This document shows positions 32,772 through 41,957 of a DNA stretch of 64,000 nt, one piece after another (position 1 is the first letter of the stretch; each line of letters starts with the position of its first letter). Both the position numbers and the translations under genes were made by a program. The stretch is from NCBI GenBank assembly GCA_910575075.1, contig CAJTCY010000005.1, forward strand, positions 144,045-208,044. The letters are read 5' to 3'. A model generated the notes under the pieces. That model was not told the origin of the DNA. It saw only the letters and a list, made by a program, of their open reading frames with translations, and did no database searches. This stretch comes from Lachnospiraceae bacterium (lineage in GTDB: Bacteria > Bacillota > Clostridia > Lachnospirales > Lachnospiraceae).

Positions 32772-33194
32772 CTATTCCAGATTTCCTGGACCAAAGCCTA
32801 ACGGCAGCAATTCCCGAAGCGTAAAAATTTCATACTTCTCCTGACTCACTGCCAGAATAATCTGAAATTTATCTGGATTGCAGAATTCCATCATGACCTG
32901 CCTGCATACGCCGCAGGGAGGCGCAAATTCTGTCAGTACTCCGCTTTTGCCCCCAACCACACAGATTGCCTGAAAGCCTCTCACTCCTTCACTGACTGCT
33001 TTGAAAAAGGCTGTCCGTTCTGCACAGTTTGTGGGGGTATAGCCTGCATTTTCAATGTTGCAGCCCTTATAAATATTCCCGTTCTCTGCCAACAGAGCTG
33101 CTCCCACTTTGAAATCAGAATACGGCGTATAAGAATAATTAAGCTGTTCGATTGCTGTGGAGATCAATTTTTCGATCATTTTTTTATCTAACAT
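32772..33194 (-). CDS. cdd: Cytidine deaminase
   Basis: The protein has 140 residues, the usual size of the homotetrameric form. It converts cytidine and deoxycytidine to uridine and deoxyuridine for the uridine phosphorylase in the same operon. Zinc motifs: CAERTAFFKAV (Cys and catalytic Glu, about 54-64) and PPCGVCRQVMMEF (two zinc Cys, about 89-101). Substrate-binding SYTPYSDFKVGAALL is near the start. GGAGGG lies six bases before the ATG at 33194. Confidence 0.95.
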   Translation of the reverse strand: MLDKKMIEKLISTAIEQLNYSYTPYSDFKVGAALLAENGNIYKGCNIENAGYTPTNCAERTAFFKAVSEGVRGFQAICVVGGKSGVLTEFAPPCGVCRQVMMEFCNPDKFQIILAVSQEKYEIFTLRELLPLGFGPGNLE

Positions 33195-33229
33195 CAAAAC
33201 CCTCCATCAATATGCCAAAAATATAGTTT

Positions 33230-33895
33230 TTAATACCCAGACGCATTCTGTCCCTTTACAAGCTTGATCATCCGGCTGGTTCCCAGGCGGTCTGCTCCCA
33301 GTGACAGGAATTTTTCAGCATCTTCCAGAGTAGATATTCCTCCTGCTGCCTTCATTTTTACGTCAGATCCAATATTCTTTGCAAATAATTCAATATCTGC
33401 AAACGTCGCGCCTGCTGTGGAGAATCCTGTAGAAGTTTTAATGTAGTCTGCTCCCGCTTCCGTCACAATTTCGCACATTTTTACCTTCTCTTCTTCCGTC
33501 AGAAGACAGGTCTCGATGATTACTTTCAGGATTTTATCTCCACAGGCTTTTTTCAGTGTACGGATTTCCTCCAGCACTAAGTCATACTTCTTATCTTTCA
33601 GCCATCCGATATTGATTACCATATCAATTTCCGAAGCCCCGCCCTGGATGGCGTCTTTTGTCTCAAACTCTTTGACTGCTGTGGTAGAATATCCGTTAGG
33701 AAATCCGATTACCGTGCAGACTTCCATCTTATCTTTCACATATTCTTTCGCCTGCCTGACGTAACTTGGGGGGATACAGACTGAAGCAGTCTCATATTCC
33801 ATAGCGTCATCGCAAATCTGCTTAATTTCCTCCCATGTTGCTGTCTGCGTCAGCAGTGTATGATCCACATGTTTCATCATCTCTCTTACTTCCAT
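33230..33895 (-). CDS. deoC: Deoxyribose-phosphate aldolase
   Basis: The protein has 221 residues. It splits 2-deoxyribose 5-phosphate into acetaldehyde and glyceraldehyde 3-phosphate by a Schiff base. Motifs: MKHVDHTLL near the start, [21 protein letters not shown] (about 61-80), [12 protein letters not shown] (catalytic Asp region), [11 protein letters not shown], and the active-site Lys in [15 protein letters not shown] (about 150-165). The C-terminal [13 protein letters not shown] is also typical. Together with DeoB it lets the cell use deoxynucleosides as carbon and energy source. Confidence 0.95.
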   Translation of the reverse strand: MEVREMMKHVDHTLLTQTATWEEIKQICDDAMEYETASVCIPPSYVRQAKEYVKDKMEVCTVIGFPNGYSTTAVKEFETKDAIQGGASEIDMVINIGWLKDKKYDLVLEEIRTLKKACGDKILKVIIETCLLTEEEKVKMCEIVTEAGADYIKTSTGFSTAGATFADIELFAKNIGSDVKMKAAGGISTLEDAEKFLSLGADRLGTSRMIKLVKGQNASGY

Positions 33896-33955
33896 TTCCT
33901 TCTCCTTCCTAATATTTCTGCTGCATTTGCTAATATTTCTGCCACATGAACTGTT

Positions 33956-34732
33956 TTAGCTGTTCTCCTGACGGATCAGTTTCCGGATTGCCTCTACTGC
34001 CACCTGAATAGCTGTATCTGTATCATGTACCACCGGATTTTCCAGACCAAGTTTTTCTCTCTCCTGATTTGCCACTACAAGAAAGCAAGAACCTGCACGT
34101 ACTCTCAAATGACTTGCCACGATGAACAATGCTGCGGATTCCATCTCAGAAGCCAGGCACCCCATCCGTTTCCATGCTTCCCACTTGTTCACCAATTCAT
34201 AGCTTACCGGTTTTGTCTCCGGCTCATGCTGTCCATAAAAAGCATCTTTGCACTGTACCACGCCCGTATGGAAAGAAACTCCCTTCTCCTTTGAGGCCTC
34301 TACTAATGCATTTGTGATTGTCAAATCTGCAACCGCCGGAAATTCCATAGGAGCATATTCACGGCTGGTTCCCTCCATACGGATCGCTCCCGTAGCAACC
34401 ACCACGTCTCCGCTCTTAACCTCTGTCTGCATGCCGCCGCAGGTTCCAATGCGGATAAACGTATCTGCGCCGCAGCGATACAGTTCTTCCATGGCAATGG
34501 AAGCAGAGGGACCGCCAATTCCAGTGGATGTCACGCTGACTTTCACACCCTCCAGCGTGCCTGTATAAGTGACATATTCCCGGTTATCCGCAACCAGCGC
34601 CGGATCATCAAAATATTTTGCAATTTTCTCACACCGTTTGGGATCACCGGGAAGAATTACATAACGCCCTACTTCCCCCTGTGCCACCTGGATATGATAC
34701 TGCCTGCTGGCATCTTCTGAATAATTCTTCAT
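33956..34732 (-). CDS. udp: Uridine phosphorylase
   Basis: The protein has 258 residues of the PNP_UDP_1 hexameric family. It opens with a [23 protein letters not shown] phosphate-binding region. It then has [37 protein letters not shown] (about 60-98), and the later [20 protein letters not shown] with the sugar-binding Glu-Met-Glu. Uridine is favoured over inosine because this family branch matches Udp and a separate PNP is present. I start at the ATG at 34732 after GGAGGAGG; an upstream start is nine codons longer without support. It is 42 bases after the permease gene. Confidence 0.9.
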   Translation of the reverse strand: MKNYSEDASRQYHIQVAQGEVGRYVILPGDPKRCEKIAKYFDDPALVADNREYVTYTGTLEGVKVSVTSTGIGGPSASIAMEELYRCGADTFIRIGTCGGMQTEVKSGDVVVATGAIRMEGTSREYAPMEFPAVADLTITNALVEASKEKGVSFHTGVVQCKDAFYGQHEPETKPVSYELVNKWEAWKRMGCLASEMESAALFIVASHLRVRAGSCFLVVANQEREKLGLENPVVHDTDTAIQVAVEAIRKLIRQENS

Positions 34733-34773
34733 GTTCGTTCCTCCTCCTAAATTTACCAAAAATGATGCCTGTT

Positions 34774-35715
34774 TTACCGCTGTCCCTTATCGTATGGAAT
34801 TCCTTCCGCCTTCGGCGCCCTGGATTTCTTAGAAACGAATATCAGGACAACCAATGAAATAATATACGGGAACATATTATAAAGTGTACCAGGAATATTA
34901 AGTTTCATCAAGAAATCAAAGCCTGTATAGACATTGGAAAGTGCGCGGAACAGTCCAAAGAGCAACGCTGCCAAACCAATGTTGATCGGTTTCCACTGTC
35001 CAAAAATCATAACAGCCAATGCCAGGAACCCAAAACCTGCCACGCCGTTTTCAAACTTCCACTCACTGACGCCTGCAGTAATGTATACAACGCCTCCAAG
35101 TCCTCCCAGAGCGCCAGATATAATTACACCTGCATAACGCATTTTATAGACGTTAATTCCTACAGAGTCCGCCGCTTGCGGATGTTCCCCGCAGGCACAC
35201 AGACGAAGACCGAACCTGGTCTTGTACAATACCACATATGCCACAATCAGCAAAATCAGCGCAATCAGCATGAACCAGTTAAACTCAAATTTACCTATTT
35301 TCATCAGAAAAGCTTCTTTTTCCTTCATATAAGAAACCGTAGTTGACACATTATCTGGATTTTCAGCCATATTGATCGCTCTTACGATTACAACAGCTGC
35401 TGCTGTTCCCAGCAGGTTCAATGCCGTTCCCACCAGTGTCTGGTCTGCCTTAAACTGAATTGCCGCCACCCCCAGCAGCAGAGAGAATAAGATTCCCAGA
35501 AGTACGCTCGCCACGATTACCATCAAAATTACCGCCACTGCAGGAGTTCCGTCCGGAAGGTATTTCATCATCAGCGCGCCGCCTAATGCGCCCATTACCA
35601 TGATTCCTTCCAAGCCGATATTGATAACACCGCTGTGTTCAGAGAAGCAGCCCCCCAACGCCACCAGGAGCAGAACAGAAGCAAATATCAATGTATATTG
35701 AATTAACAACAGCAT
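34774..35715 (-). CDS. Nucleoside ABC transporter permease (NupQ/RnsD-type)
   Basis: The protein has 313 residues with about nine to ten membrane segments of the BPD_transp_2 family. It shows [30 protein letters not shown] near the N-terminus, as in NupQ/YufQ, and a cytoplasmic coupling segment [22 protein letters not shown] (about 178-199). It pairs with the larger permease next to it, with which it shares one base (TAATG), and with the duplicated ATPase and BMP lipoprotein to form a nucleoside importer. Confidence 0.9.
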   Translation of the reverse strand: MLLLIQYTLIFASVLLLVALGGCFSEHSGVINIGLEGIMVMGALGGALMMKYLPDGTPAVAVILMVIVASVLLGILFSLLLGVAAIQFKADQTLVGTALNLLGTAAAVVIVRAINMAENPDNVSTTVSYMKEKEAFLMKIGKFEFNWFMLIALILLIVAYVVLYKTRFGLRLCACGEHPQAADSVGINVYKMRYAGVIISGALGGLGGVVYITAGVSEWKFENGVAGFGFLALAVMIFGQWKPINIGLAALLFGLFRALSNVYTGFDFLMKLNIPGTLYNMFPYIISLVVLIFVSKKSRAPKAEGIPYDKGQR

Positions 35716-36854
35716 TATGCTTCGCCTCCTTTCTGAGCTTTCACCCCTTGTTTTTCCTCTCTCTTATCCAGATATCTGTTCAGCCAGAGTTTGAAGAAGA
35801 GTACAAAACCACAAAGGTAAATAATAAATGCAGAGATTAAATCTGAAATCTGTGCACAGTACATAGTCTTATCCACATAAGAACCGCCGCTGGTAATATG
35901 CTGGATAAAGTAAGATGAGAAAATGGCTCCAATGGGATTTAAGCCTCCCAGAAAAGCAGAAGCAATTCCGTTAAATCCCATACTGGGAACGCTGGTCTGC
36001 TGCACCATCCATTGCTCCACACCTGTCAGATAGAAACAGGCTGCTCCTAATCCTGCAAGAGCCCCTGAAATCATCATCGTGAGAATAATATTTGTTTTCT
36101 CGCGCATACCGCAGTACTTTGCCGCCAATTTATTCATTCCAGTCGCTTTCAGTTCAAATCCAAATTTAGTCTTTTCCAGGATAATCCATACTACAATTGC
36201 CATCACAATAGAAATAATTAAGCCCAGCCCCACAAACTCATTGTTTGAAAACAATTTATCAAGCCCAAGATTAGGCAGCAGAGCACTTTTATTTGTAGTG
36301 GAGAGGTTCTTTGTATATGGTGTAGTTTCCTCTTTCACTTTACTCAGCAGCATGTTTACCGCATACAATCCAATCCAGTTGAGCATAATACAGGAGATAA
36401 CTTCATTTACATTGAAATACGCTTTCAACGCTCCAGAAATTCCGCCCGCGATTGCAGATGCAAGCACTGCAGCCAAAAGACAGACAATCCAGGGCAGACG
36501 CAGTGCAATTGCACAGTAGAGACATGCACCCGCTCCTACCACATATTGGCCTGCTGCACCGATGTTGAACAATCCCACTTTATAGGCAAACAAAACAGAA
36601 AGGGAACACATCAGCAGTGCTGATGCTTTCACCAGCGTCGTGCCTAAATATTTCGTTGCCGCCGCCGCACTGGGGTAATACAGAAAGTTTTTGAGAATAG
36701 AAGATATCGCTCCTGCCGCTCCTGAAGGATTGATAATCAACAGAACGATATAACCTACCAGCAGTCCCAGCAGAATACAAAGCAGGGAAGCGATAATCGT
36801 CTGAAACCCGTCGTTTCTCAAAATACTTTCTCTGGCATTTTTTTTCTTATTCAT
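35715..36854 (-). CDS. Nucleoside ABC transporter permease (NupP/RnsC-type)
   Basis: The protein has 379 residues and is the larger partner permease of the BPD_transp_2 family. It has a basic N-terminus, about ten hydrophobic segments, YKVGLFNIGAAGQYVVGAGACL (about 90-111) and the coupling segment FGFELKATGMNKLAAKYCGMREKTN (about 228-252). The insert KVKEETTPYTKNLSTTNKSA between membrane segments is a typical exofacial loop. It starts five bases after the ATPase stop. In Bacillus the orthologous NupNOPQ system carries guanosine, which agrees with the guanine-type riboswitch here. Confidence 0.9.
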   Translation of the reverse strand: MNKKKNARESILRNDGFQTIIASLLCILLGLLVGYIVLLIINPSGAAGAISSILKNFLYYPSAAAATKYLGTTLVKASALLMCSLSVLFAYKVGLFNIGAAGQYVVGAGACLYCAIALRLPWIVCLLAAVLASAIAGGISGALKAYFNVNEVISCIMLNWIGLYAVNMLLSKVKEETTPYTKNLSTTNKSALLPNLGLDKLFSNNEFVGLGLIISIVMAIVVWIILEKTKFGFELKATGMNKLAAKYCGMREKTNIILTMMISGALAGLGAACFYLTGVEQWMVQQTSVPSMGFNGIASAFLGGLNPIGAIFSSYFIQHITSGGSYVDKTMYCAQISDLISAFIIYLCGFVLFFKLWLNRYLDKREEKQGVKAQKGGEA

Positions 36855-36859
36855 TCTGC

Positions 36860-38389
36860 CTACGCCCCCTTTCTCTTAGAGCCAGCCATATAAAGACCAA
36901 GTTCTTCTACAGTAACTTTCTTCGGATCAAACTCACCTACAATTTCTCCTTCGTACATCACAAGAATCCGGTCGGACACATTCATAACTTCATCCAGTTC
37001 CAGGCTTACCAGCAGTACTCCCTTACCAGCATCTCTCTGTGCCACGAGCTGTTTGTGTATATATTCGATAGCTCCTACATCCAATCCACGGGTCGGCTGA
37101 ACAGCAACCAGAAGTTCCGGATTCTTATCCACTTCTCTGGCAATAATTGCCTTCTGTTGGTTTCCGCCGGACATACTGCGGGCTTTTGTAATAGGACCCT
37201 GTCCTGACCTAACATCATATTGTTCAATCAGACGGTTTGCATATTCGCGGATCTCTTTTTTCTTAAGAAAACCAAATTTGTTGGTAAACTGAGGCTCAAA
37301 ATACCGCTGAAGCACAATATTATTTTCAAGAGAATAATCCAGTACCAAACCATGTTTGTGTCTGTCTTCTGGAATATGGCTCATTCCATTTACAGAACGC
37401 TTACGGATAGGCATCTGCGTGATATCCTCTCCATGCAGCGTAATTTTGCCTTCTTTTAAGGGCTCCAGTCCAGTGAGTCCATATACGAACTCTGTCTGCC
37501 CATTGCCGTCAATTCCTGCAATACAGACAATCTCACCTTCCCGGACATTCAGAGAAACACCATTGACTGCATTATTTTTATGGCGTTTGGATGCCACTGT
37601 CATATTCTGTACATCCAGAATCACCTTTCCCGGCTTCACAGGTTTCTTTTCCACAACAAAATTAACGTCACGCCCAACCATCATAGCGGAAAGTTTCTCA
37701 GGAGTAGTATCTTTAATATCTACCGTTCCAATATATTTGCCTTTCCGAAGTACGCTGCAGCGGTCTGCCACCTGCATAATCTCTGCCAGTTTATGCGTAA
37801 TAAACAGGATGCTTTTCCCCTCTGCAGCAAGGTTTTTCATGATTGTCATCAGCTCTTGTATCTCCTGCGGTGTTAAAACTGCCGTAGGTTCGTCAAAAAT
37901 AAGTATTTCATTATCCCGGTAGAGCATTTTTAAAATTTCGGTTCTCTGCTGCATTCCTACCGTAATATCCTCGATCAAGGCACCGGGATCTACCTGAAAT
38001 CCATATTTTTCAGAAAGTGCAAGCACTTTTTTCCTGGCTTCATCCTTCTGTAAAATCCCGCCTTTTGTAGTTTCCACTCCAAGAATAATATTATCCAATA
38101 CGCTAAAACATTCTACCAGTTTAAAGTGCTGATGCACCATTCCAATCCCCAACGCATCCGCATCATTTGGATTATTGATTTCCACTTTCCTGCCATCCTT
38201 ATGGATTTCACCTTCTTCTGGCTGATACAGTCCGAAAAGCACACTCATCAGTGTGGATTTTCCTGCGCCATTCTCACCAAGCAATGCATGAATTTCACCT
38301 TTTTTCAGCTGCAGGGTGATATTATCATTCGCTATAATACCGGGAAATCTCTTGGTAATGTTCAGCATTTCAATTGCATAATCTGCCAC
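36860..38389 (-). CDS. Nucleoside ABC transporter ATPase with two nucleotide-binding domains (NupO/RnsB-type)
   Basis: The protein has 509 residues. The first ATPase domain has Walker A LLGENGAGKSTLM (about 35-47), the Q-loop MVHQHFKLVE, and Walker B ILIFDEPTAVLTP. The second domain (about 255-505) has a degenerate Walker A region (AGIDGNGQTEFVYGLTG), the ABC signature SMSGGNQQKAIIAREVDKNPELLVAVQPTRGLDVGA and the H-loop region with an unusual Leu-Glu-Leu-Asp. The asymmetric arrangement is normal for sugar and nucleoside CUT2-like importers. It follows the BMP gene after a stable intercistronic hairpin. Confidence 0.92.
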   Translation of the reverse strand: MADYAIEMLNITKRFPGIIANDNITLQLKKGEIHALLGENGAGKSTLMSVLFGLYQPEEGEIHKDGRKVEINNPNDADALGIGMVHQHFKLVECFSVLDNIILGVETTKGGILQKDEARKKVLALSEKYGFQVDPGALIEDITVGMQQRTEILKMLYRDNEILIFDEPTAVLTPQEIQELMTIMKNLAAEGKSILFITHKLAEIMQVADRCSVLRKGKYIGTVDIKDTTPEKLSAMMVGRDVNFVVEKKPVKPGKVILDVQNMTVASKRHKNNAVNGVSLNVREGEIVCIAGIDGNGQTEFVYGLTGLEPLKEGKITLHGEDITQMPIRKRSVNGMSHIPEDRHKHGLVLDYSLENNIVLQRYFEPQFTNKFGFLKKKEIREYANRLIEQYDVRSGQGPITKARSMSGGNQQKAIIAREVDKNPELLVAVQPTRGLDVGAIEYIHKQLVAQRDAGKGVLLVSLELDEVMNVSDRILVMYEGEIVGEFDPKKVTVEELGLYMAGSKRKGA

Positions 38390-38433
38390 GATACCACTCT
38401 CCTTTTCTCTCTGCTTTGAAATTGCAAAGCTTA

Positions 38434-38464
38434 GCGGAGGGAATGGTAAAAACCATTCCTCCGC
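38434..38464 (-). promoter_or_regulatory. Intercistronic stem-loop between the BMP lipoprotein and ATPase genes
   Basis: GCGGAGGAATGG pairs with CCATTCCCTCCGC with a single bulged base around a short A/T loop, 13 bases after the BMP stop. There is no T-run on the minus strand. A weaker stem CTTTG/CAAAG follows at 38414-38429. Such stems protect the 3' end of an upstream message, raising binding protein over transporter, or cause partial termination. Confidence 0.55.
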
Positions 38465-38476
38465 CCCCCAAAGCCT

Positions 38477-39736
38477 TTATTTGATATTCGGGGAAATTGT
38501 TAACTTAATTGCAGTTTCCGGTTCTTTGGAGATATCGTTGGAAATCTGAACTTCACCAGTAAAGATAGACTGTACAAGATTCTTATAATCTTCTTCACTG
38601 AATCCATCATTCCATACAGTTGTATCTAACGGAAGCTGTACATAATTCTCTTCCGGATTCTCTGATACCATTCCCAGGCAATCAATCTTTCCTGCATAGT
38701 CTCCCCAGTTTCCTGCTTTGATTTCTTCAAGCAAATTCATAACGGTAGGGGTAAGTCCCTTCATAGCAGAAGTGATTGTCATGCCATCTCCATACTCATT
38801 GATGATTCCAGACTGGTCAGAGTCAACACCAATTACCTTGCCGCCAACTTTCTTTGCTGCTTCTGCTGCTGAAGTATAAATTCCGCCTCCGCAGGCAAAT
38901 ACTACTTCTACACCGTTGCTGCTGTACCAGGTATCCATAGTTGCCGTAATATCTGCGTCGCCATAGAACTGACCGCCGTATACAAACTCTACCTGAACAT
39001 CTTTTTCAATACCCATCTCTTTTGCTGCTGCGTCTGCTCCCTGCACATAACCATATCCAAATTTAGTAACAGCAGGAACTGCCATACCGCCTAAGAAGCC
39101 CAGGTGCTTGTAACCCATCTTAACCGTTGCATATCCTGCCATATATCCGGAAATCTCTTCCTGATAAGTACAGCAGTATACATTGTCTTTGTTGTAGTAT
39201 TCCTCAACATTCCAGTTATCTGGATTATAGTCATAGCCTTCGCCTACACCTTTTTCCAGAATATCTCCGGCAGAAACATCAATACCGATAAACTTCACGT
39301 CCGGATAAAGCTCTGCCTGGTCTACGATAGCCTTAGCAAACATATAGCCCGGCATTACAATCACATTATATCCTGCTGCTGCCGCCTGGTCCACGCTTGC
39401 GCTGCGGGCTTCATCTGAATCGCTCTCTGGTTTAAAATACTCAAAAGTTACGCTGTTGCTCTCACTCCATGCTTTGCATGCTTCATAAGTTGTCTGATTG
39501 AAACTCTGGTCTGTAATATCGCCAGAATCAGTGATCATCGCAACCTTCATGTCTGTTGCTGCTTCTGTGTCACCTTTTTCACCGTCTTCTGTGCCGCCCG
39601 CCGCATCGGTCCCTGAATCTGCCTCTGTCTCATTCTTTGTACCGCTCTCACTCTTGGAATCTCCATTCCCTCCGCAGCCTGTCAATGACAAGATCATTGT
39701 GCAGGCAAGTAACATTGCCATGATTTTTCTTTTCAT
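38477..39736 (-). CDS. BMP-family nucleoside-binding lipoprotein (NupN/BmpA-type)
   Basis: The protein has 419 residues. The lipoprotein signal MKRKIMAMLLACTMILSLTGC has its lipobox Cys at residue 21. A Ser/Glu/Asp-rich linker follows to about residue 60. The type I periplasmic-binding fold then runs from VAMITDSGDITDQSFNQTTYE to the C-terminus, with VIVMPGYMF, GFLGGMAVPAVTKFGYGYVQG and VIGVDSDQ typical of Bmp/Med proteins. It is anchored outside the membrane and delivers nucleosides to the ABC permeases. It is first in the operon, so it is under direct control of the riboswitch and leader terminator. Confidence 0.93.
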   Translation of the reverse strand: MKRKIMAMLLACTMILSLTGCGGNGDSKSESGTKNETEADSGTDAAGGTEDGEKGDTEAATDMKVAMITDSGDITDQSFNQTTYEACKAWSESNSVTFEYFKPESDSDEARSASVDQAAAAGYNVIVMPGYMFAKAIVDQAELYPDVKFIGIDVSAGDILEKGVGEGYDYNPDNWNVEEYYNKDNVYCCTYQEEISGYMAGYATVKMGYKHLGFLGGMAVPAVTKFGYGYVQGADAAAKEMGIEKDVQVEFVYGGQFYGDADITATMDTWYSSNGVEVVFACGGGIYTSAAEAAKKVGGKVIGVDSDQSGIINEYGDGMTITSAMKGLTPTVMNLLEEIKAGNWGDYAGKIDCLGMVSENPEENYVQLPLDTTVWNDGFSEEDYKNLVQSIFTGEVQISNDISKEPETAIKLTISPNIK

Positions 39737-39812
39737 CTTTTTTCCTCCTTGTATATGTTATTTTGTCGGGAAATCCTCTGCCTGCCTCTGCCTGCCTGGG
39801 ATCCCAATATAT

Positions 39813-39843
39813 AAAATCCCCCTTCGGGGTGATTTTTATGAAA
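39813..39843 (-). terminator. Expression-platform terminator of the purine riboswitch
   Basis: On the minus strand AAAATCACCCC-GAAG-GGGGGATTTT forms a hairpin whose 3' arm ends in a T-rich run. It lies about 80 bases before the BMP start and about 115 bases past the aptamer. A second stem, CTTGTGC/GCACAAG, lies between at 39875-39895. The layout fits a ligand-dependent premature terminator. Confidence 0.6.
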
Positions 39844-39956
39844 ATATGCCACAAACTAATAATTTTTCCATTCGCTTGTGCAAAAGAAGCACAAGATTTT
39901 TCCTCTGTAATAAAAAACCGTAATAGCTGGACATAAAAATCAGAACTGCTCTTTCT

Positions 39957-40027
39957 GAAATTCATGGTCAACCATTACGGTGGTTTGTAGAAACGCTCAA
40001 CCCATCATGAGCATACATTAAATTTCG
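39957..40027 (-). promoter_or_regulatory. Purine (guanine-type) riboswitch aptamer
   Basis: On the minus strand P1 arms GAAATT/AATTTC and AUG/CAU enclose a P2 stem GCUCA/UGAGC. The conserved J2/3 GUUUCUAC follows, then P3 AACCA/UGGUU with the loop CCGUAA. In J3/1 the base equivalent to position 74 is C (GACCAU), which in this family pairs with guanine or hypoxanthine, not adenine. The usual A21-U75 pair appears as G21-C75, a covariation. It controls the nucleoside import and salvage operon downstream. Confidence 0.85.
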
Positions 40028-40054
40028 TTTCGTTTGTTGTTATGTTGTACCTGT

Positions 40055-40083
40055 ATGTTATATTATTTTTTTACTAAAGTCAA
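40055..40083 (-). promoter_or_regulatory. Promoter of the riboswitch-nucleoside operon
   Basis: On the minus strand TTGACT (40083-40078) is followed after 17 bases by TAACAT (40060-40055), about 30 bases before the aptamer. Two direct copies of AATTTCACTAA (plus-strand sense) lie just upstream at 40090-40100 and 40122-40132. Confidence 0.6.
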
Positions 40084-40215
40084 TGTCACAATTTCACTAA
40101 TAGCCTGCGGTTTTTTTGTCTAATTTCACTAAACGCAAGAGAATACTGGCAGAATAGATATATAAATCGCCCGATATATCCAGAATTTTCAGTAATTAAG
40201 TCACAAATTCACAAA

Positions 40216-40255
40216 ATTCCTGAAGGTGGAAATATCTTCCCTTCAGGAATTTTTT
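40216..40255. terminator. Terminator after the HAD phosphatase gene
   Basis: ATTCCTGAAGG and CCTTCAGGAAT form an 11-bp stem. It is followed by TTTTT on the plus strand and TTTTG on the minus strand. It lies about 90 bases past the HAD stop on the minus strand and separates that operon from the riboswitch promoter. Confidence 0.7.
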
Positions 40256-40342
40256 AAGCAAAGTGAATCTATCTATGAGCAGATCGCTAAAGGCACTTTC
40301 GGCTCCCTGAACATAAAAGTAAACAAAATTTTATTGTCCGTC

Positions 40343-40990
40343 TTATGACAGGGAATCATCTAACTCTCCCAAGCCCGCAAACACTCCAAAATTAGGATAA
40401 TTTTCTAATTCTTCCTTTTCTGTCGTTCCCGTGGTTACCCCGGCAAAGTCCACTTCTGCGCTCTGTGCTGTCCTGGCATCCACCAGGCTGTCACCCACAT
40501 ACAATACCTGGTTTTTATCCATATGCCACTGTCCCAGCACCTGAAGCACTCCCTCTGGATCAGGCTTCGGACGTTTCACATCGTCCCCTCCAACAATCAA
40601 ATCAGCCAGATTTTCCGCCTGGTATTTTTTTAAAATATCATCTATCCGGTAATGATATTTCGTGGTGACAATGCCGATTTTATATCCCTGATGCTTCCAT
40701 TTCTCCAAAAGCTCCTGCGTACCTGGAAAAAGCCGTGTACAGCCTGTCATTATCTCGTCTGCCTTTGCTACAAAAAGCCTTGAAAATTCTGCTGCCCTCT
40801 CTTCTGTATTATCTCCTGTCAATACCCGGTATGTCTCTTCTAAATGCAGCCCTATTGTTTTGCGGACTGCCTCCCGTTCCGCCAAAGCATGCCCTAATTG
40901 TTCCAACGCATGGTTTACACATATCACAATACCCTCTGTAGAGTCTCCCAGAGTATAATCAAAATCAAAAATTAATCCTTTGTATCTCAT
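40343..40990 (-). CDS. HAD-superfamily phosphatase (phosphoglycolate phosphatase-like)
   Basis: The protein has 215 residues. HAD motifs: I, GLIFDFDYTLGDS, with the nucleophile and acid Asp residues at about 9 and 11; II, the GIVTTKY Thr; III, the Lys in DDVKRPKPDP; IV, YVGDSLVDARTAQ. The helical cap between motifs I and II is of the Gph/PpaX type. Possible substrates are phosphoglycolate, pyrophosphate or sugar phosphates; it cannot be decided. The ATG overlaps the stop of the C39-type peptidase gene (ATGA), so I start at 40990 and not five codons upstream. Confidence 0.85.
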   Translation of the reverse strand: MRYKGLIFDFDYTLGDSTEGIVICVNHALEQLGHALAEREAVRKTIGLHLEETYRVLTGDNTEERAAEFSRLFVAKADEIMTGCTRLFPGTQELLEKWKHQGYKIGIVTTKYHYRIDDILKKYQAENLADLIVGGDDVKRPKPDPEGVLQVLGQWHMDKNQVLYVGDSLVDARTAQSAEVDFAGVTTGTTEKEELENYPNFGVFAGLGELDDSLS

Positions 40991-41820
40991 CTTCCAATCT
41001 CCCATAATCCTTTGATCTGTCCGCTTAAAGTCTCAAAATCCCATTGCCTGCCGCTGTTCTTCCTGCTGTTGGGATCATTGACAAAAAATCCTTTGCCATC
41101 ATATCCCCGAAGCAGAATAAAATGTCCTGTCGTTGTAAAATCTCCCGGACGCATACTGCAGATAATCACACGTCCCTCATCCAGCGACTGCTTCATAGCT
41201 GCCTCACCAAGGGGCAGTTCTCTTCCAGAAAGCCCCAGGCCTGCCGCTCCTTCTGTAAAAAAGCTCCAGCTTGTCCCTGCTTCTGTGCTGTATCCGTTTT
41301 CTTGCGCATACTCTGCCATCTTGCGGGGATTCATCTGTGTGTCTCCTGTCAGCCCCAGATATGCCATAGCCATACAGGTGGGACCGCAGCCTGCTGTTCC
41401 TACCATGCTGTCGCTGTAACTGTTATACCCCCATCGCAGATCCCACTGCATCAGCAAGGGGATCTCTCCCTCTCTGTATATATCAGAGATATCTATCTCC
41501 TGTGCCTTATATTGCTCACGGTCAGGATAATTCGTCACAAAATCATAAGTTTCCTCATTCTTTTCCAGCATTTCCAACAACTCCTGCGGATAATCCTCCC
41601 GCACTATAGAATTCAGGAAAGACTGTGCTTTCTCCCCTCCTGTCTGAACCAGAACAGGGAATAATGTTTTTGCATAGAACATGATACCCGCAGCCAACAG
41701 TATAAACAGCCCCGTAAAAAGCTTTCTGCGTCTGCGGCGTGCCGCCCTTCTCTTTCTCAGAGAGACCCTCTCTCTCCTTCCTGAAAAATCCTCCCGTTTC
41801 ACACCAACGTAATATTCCAT
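40987..41820 (-). CDS. Membrane-anchored C39-like (papain-fold) cysteine peptidase domain protein
   Basis: The protein has 277 residues. A short tail and a strongly basic stretch of Arg and Lys (about 15-35) precede one membrane segment (about 37-55), placing the rest outside. The C-terminal Peptidase_C39_2 domain has LLMQWDLRWGYNSY, the nucleophile Cys in GTAGCGPTCMAMAYLG (about 150-165), the catalytic His in TTGHFILLRGYDG and Asn-Asp in FVNDPNS. It could act on wall peptides or secreted peptides; no bacteriocin transporter is present. I start at the ATG at 41820 after AAAGGA. It is coupled to the HAD gene. Confidence 0.8.
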   Translation of the reverse strand: MEYYVGVKREDFSGRRERVSLRKRRAARRRRRKLFTGLFILLAAGIMFYAKTLFPVLVQTGGEKAQSFLNSIVREDYPQELLEMLEKNEETYDFVTNYPDREQYKAQEIDISDIYREGEIPLLMQWDLRWGYNSYSDSMVGTAGCGPTCMAMAYLGLTGDTQMNPRKMAEYAQENGYSTEAGTSWSFFTEGAAGLGLSGRELPLGEAAMKQSLDEGRVIICSMRPGDFTTTGHFILLRGYDGKGFFVNDPNSRKNSGRQWDFETLSGQIKGLWEIGR

Positions 41821-41957
41821 AACTTTCCGTCCTTTCTGATTGATAATTTCCGCTTCTATCCGCTTCCTCATTCTAACTCTCAGTATAGACAAAAAGTGTA
41901 TATGGTTCTTACGTTTTTTCTCGCAGACTTTTTAAGATTTTCTGAAGATTCTCTTCA

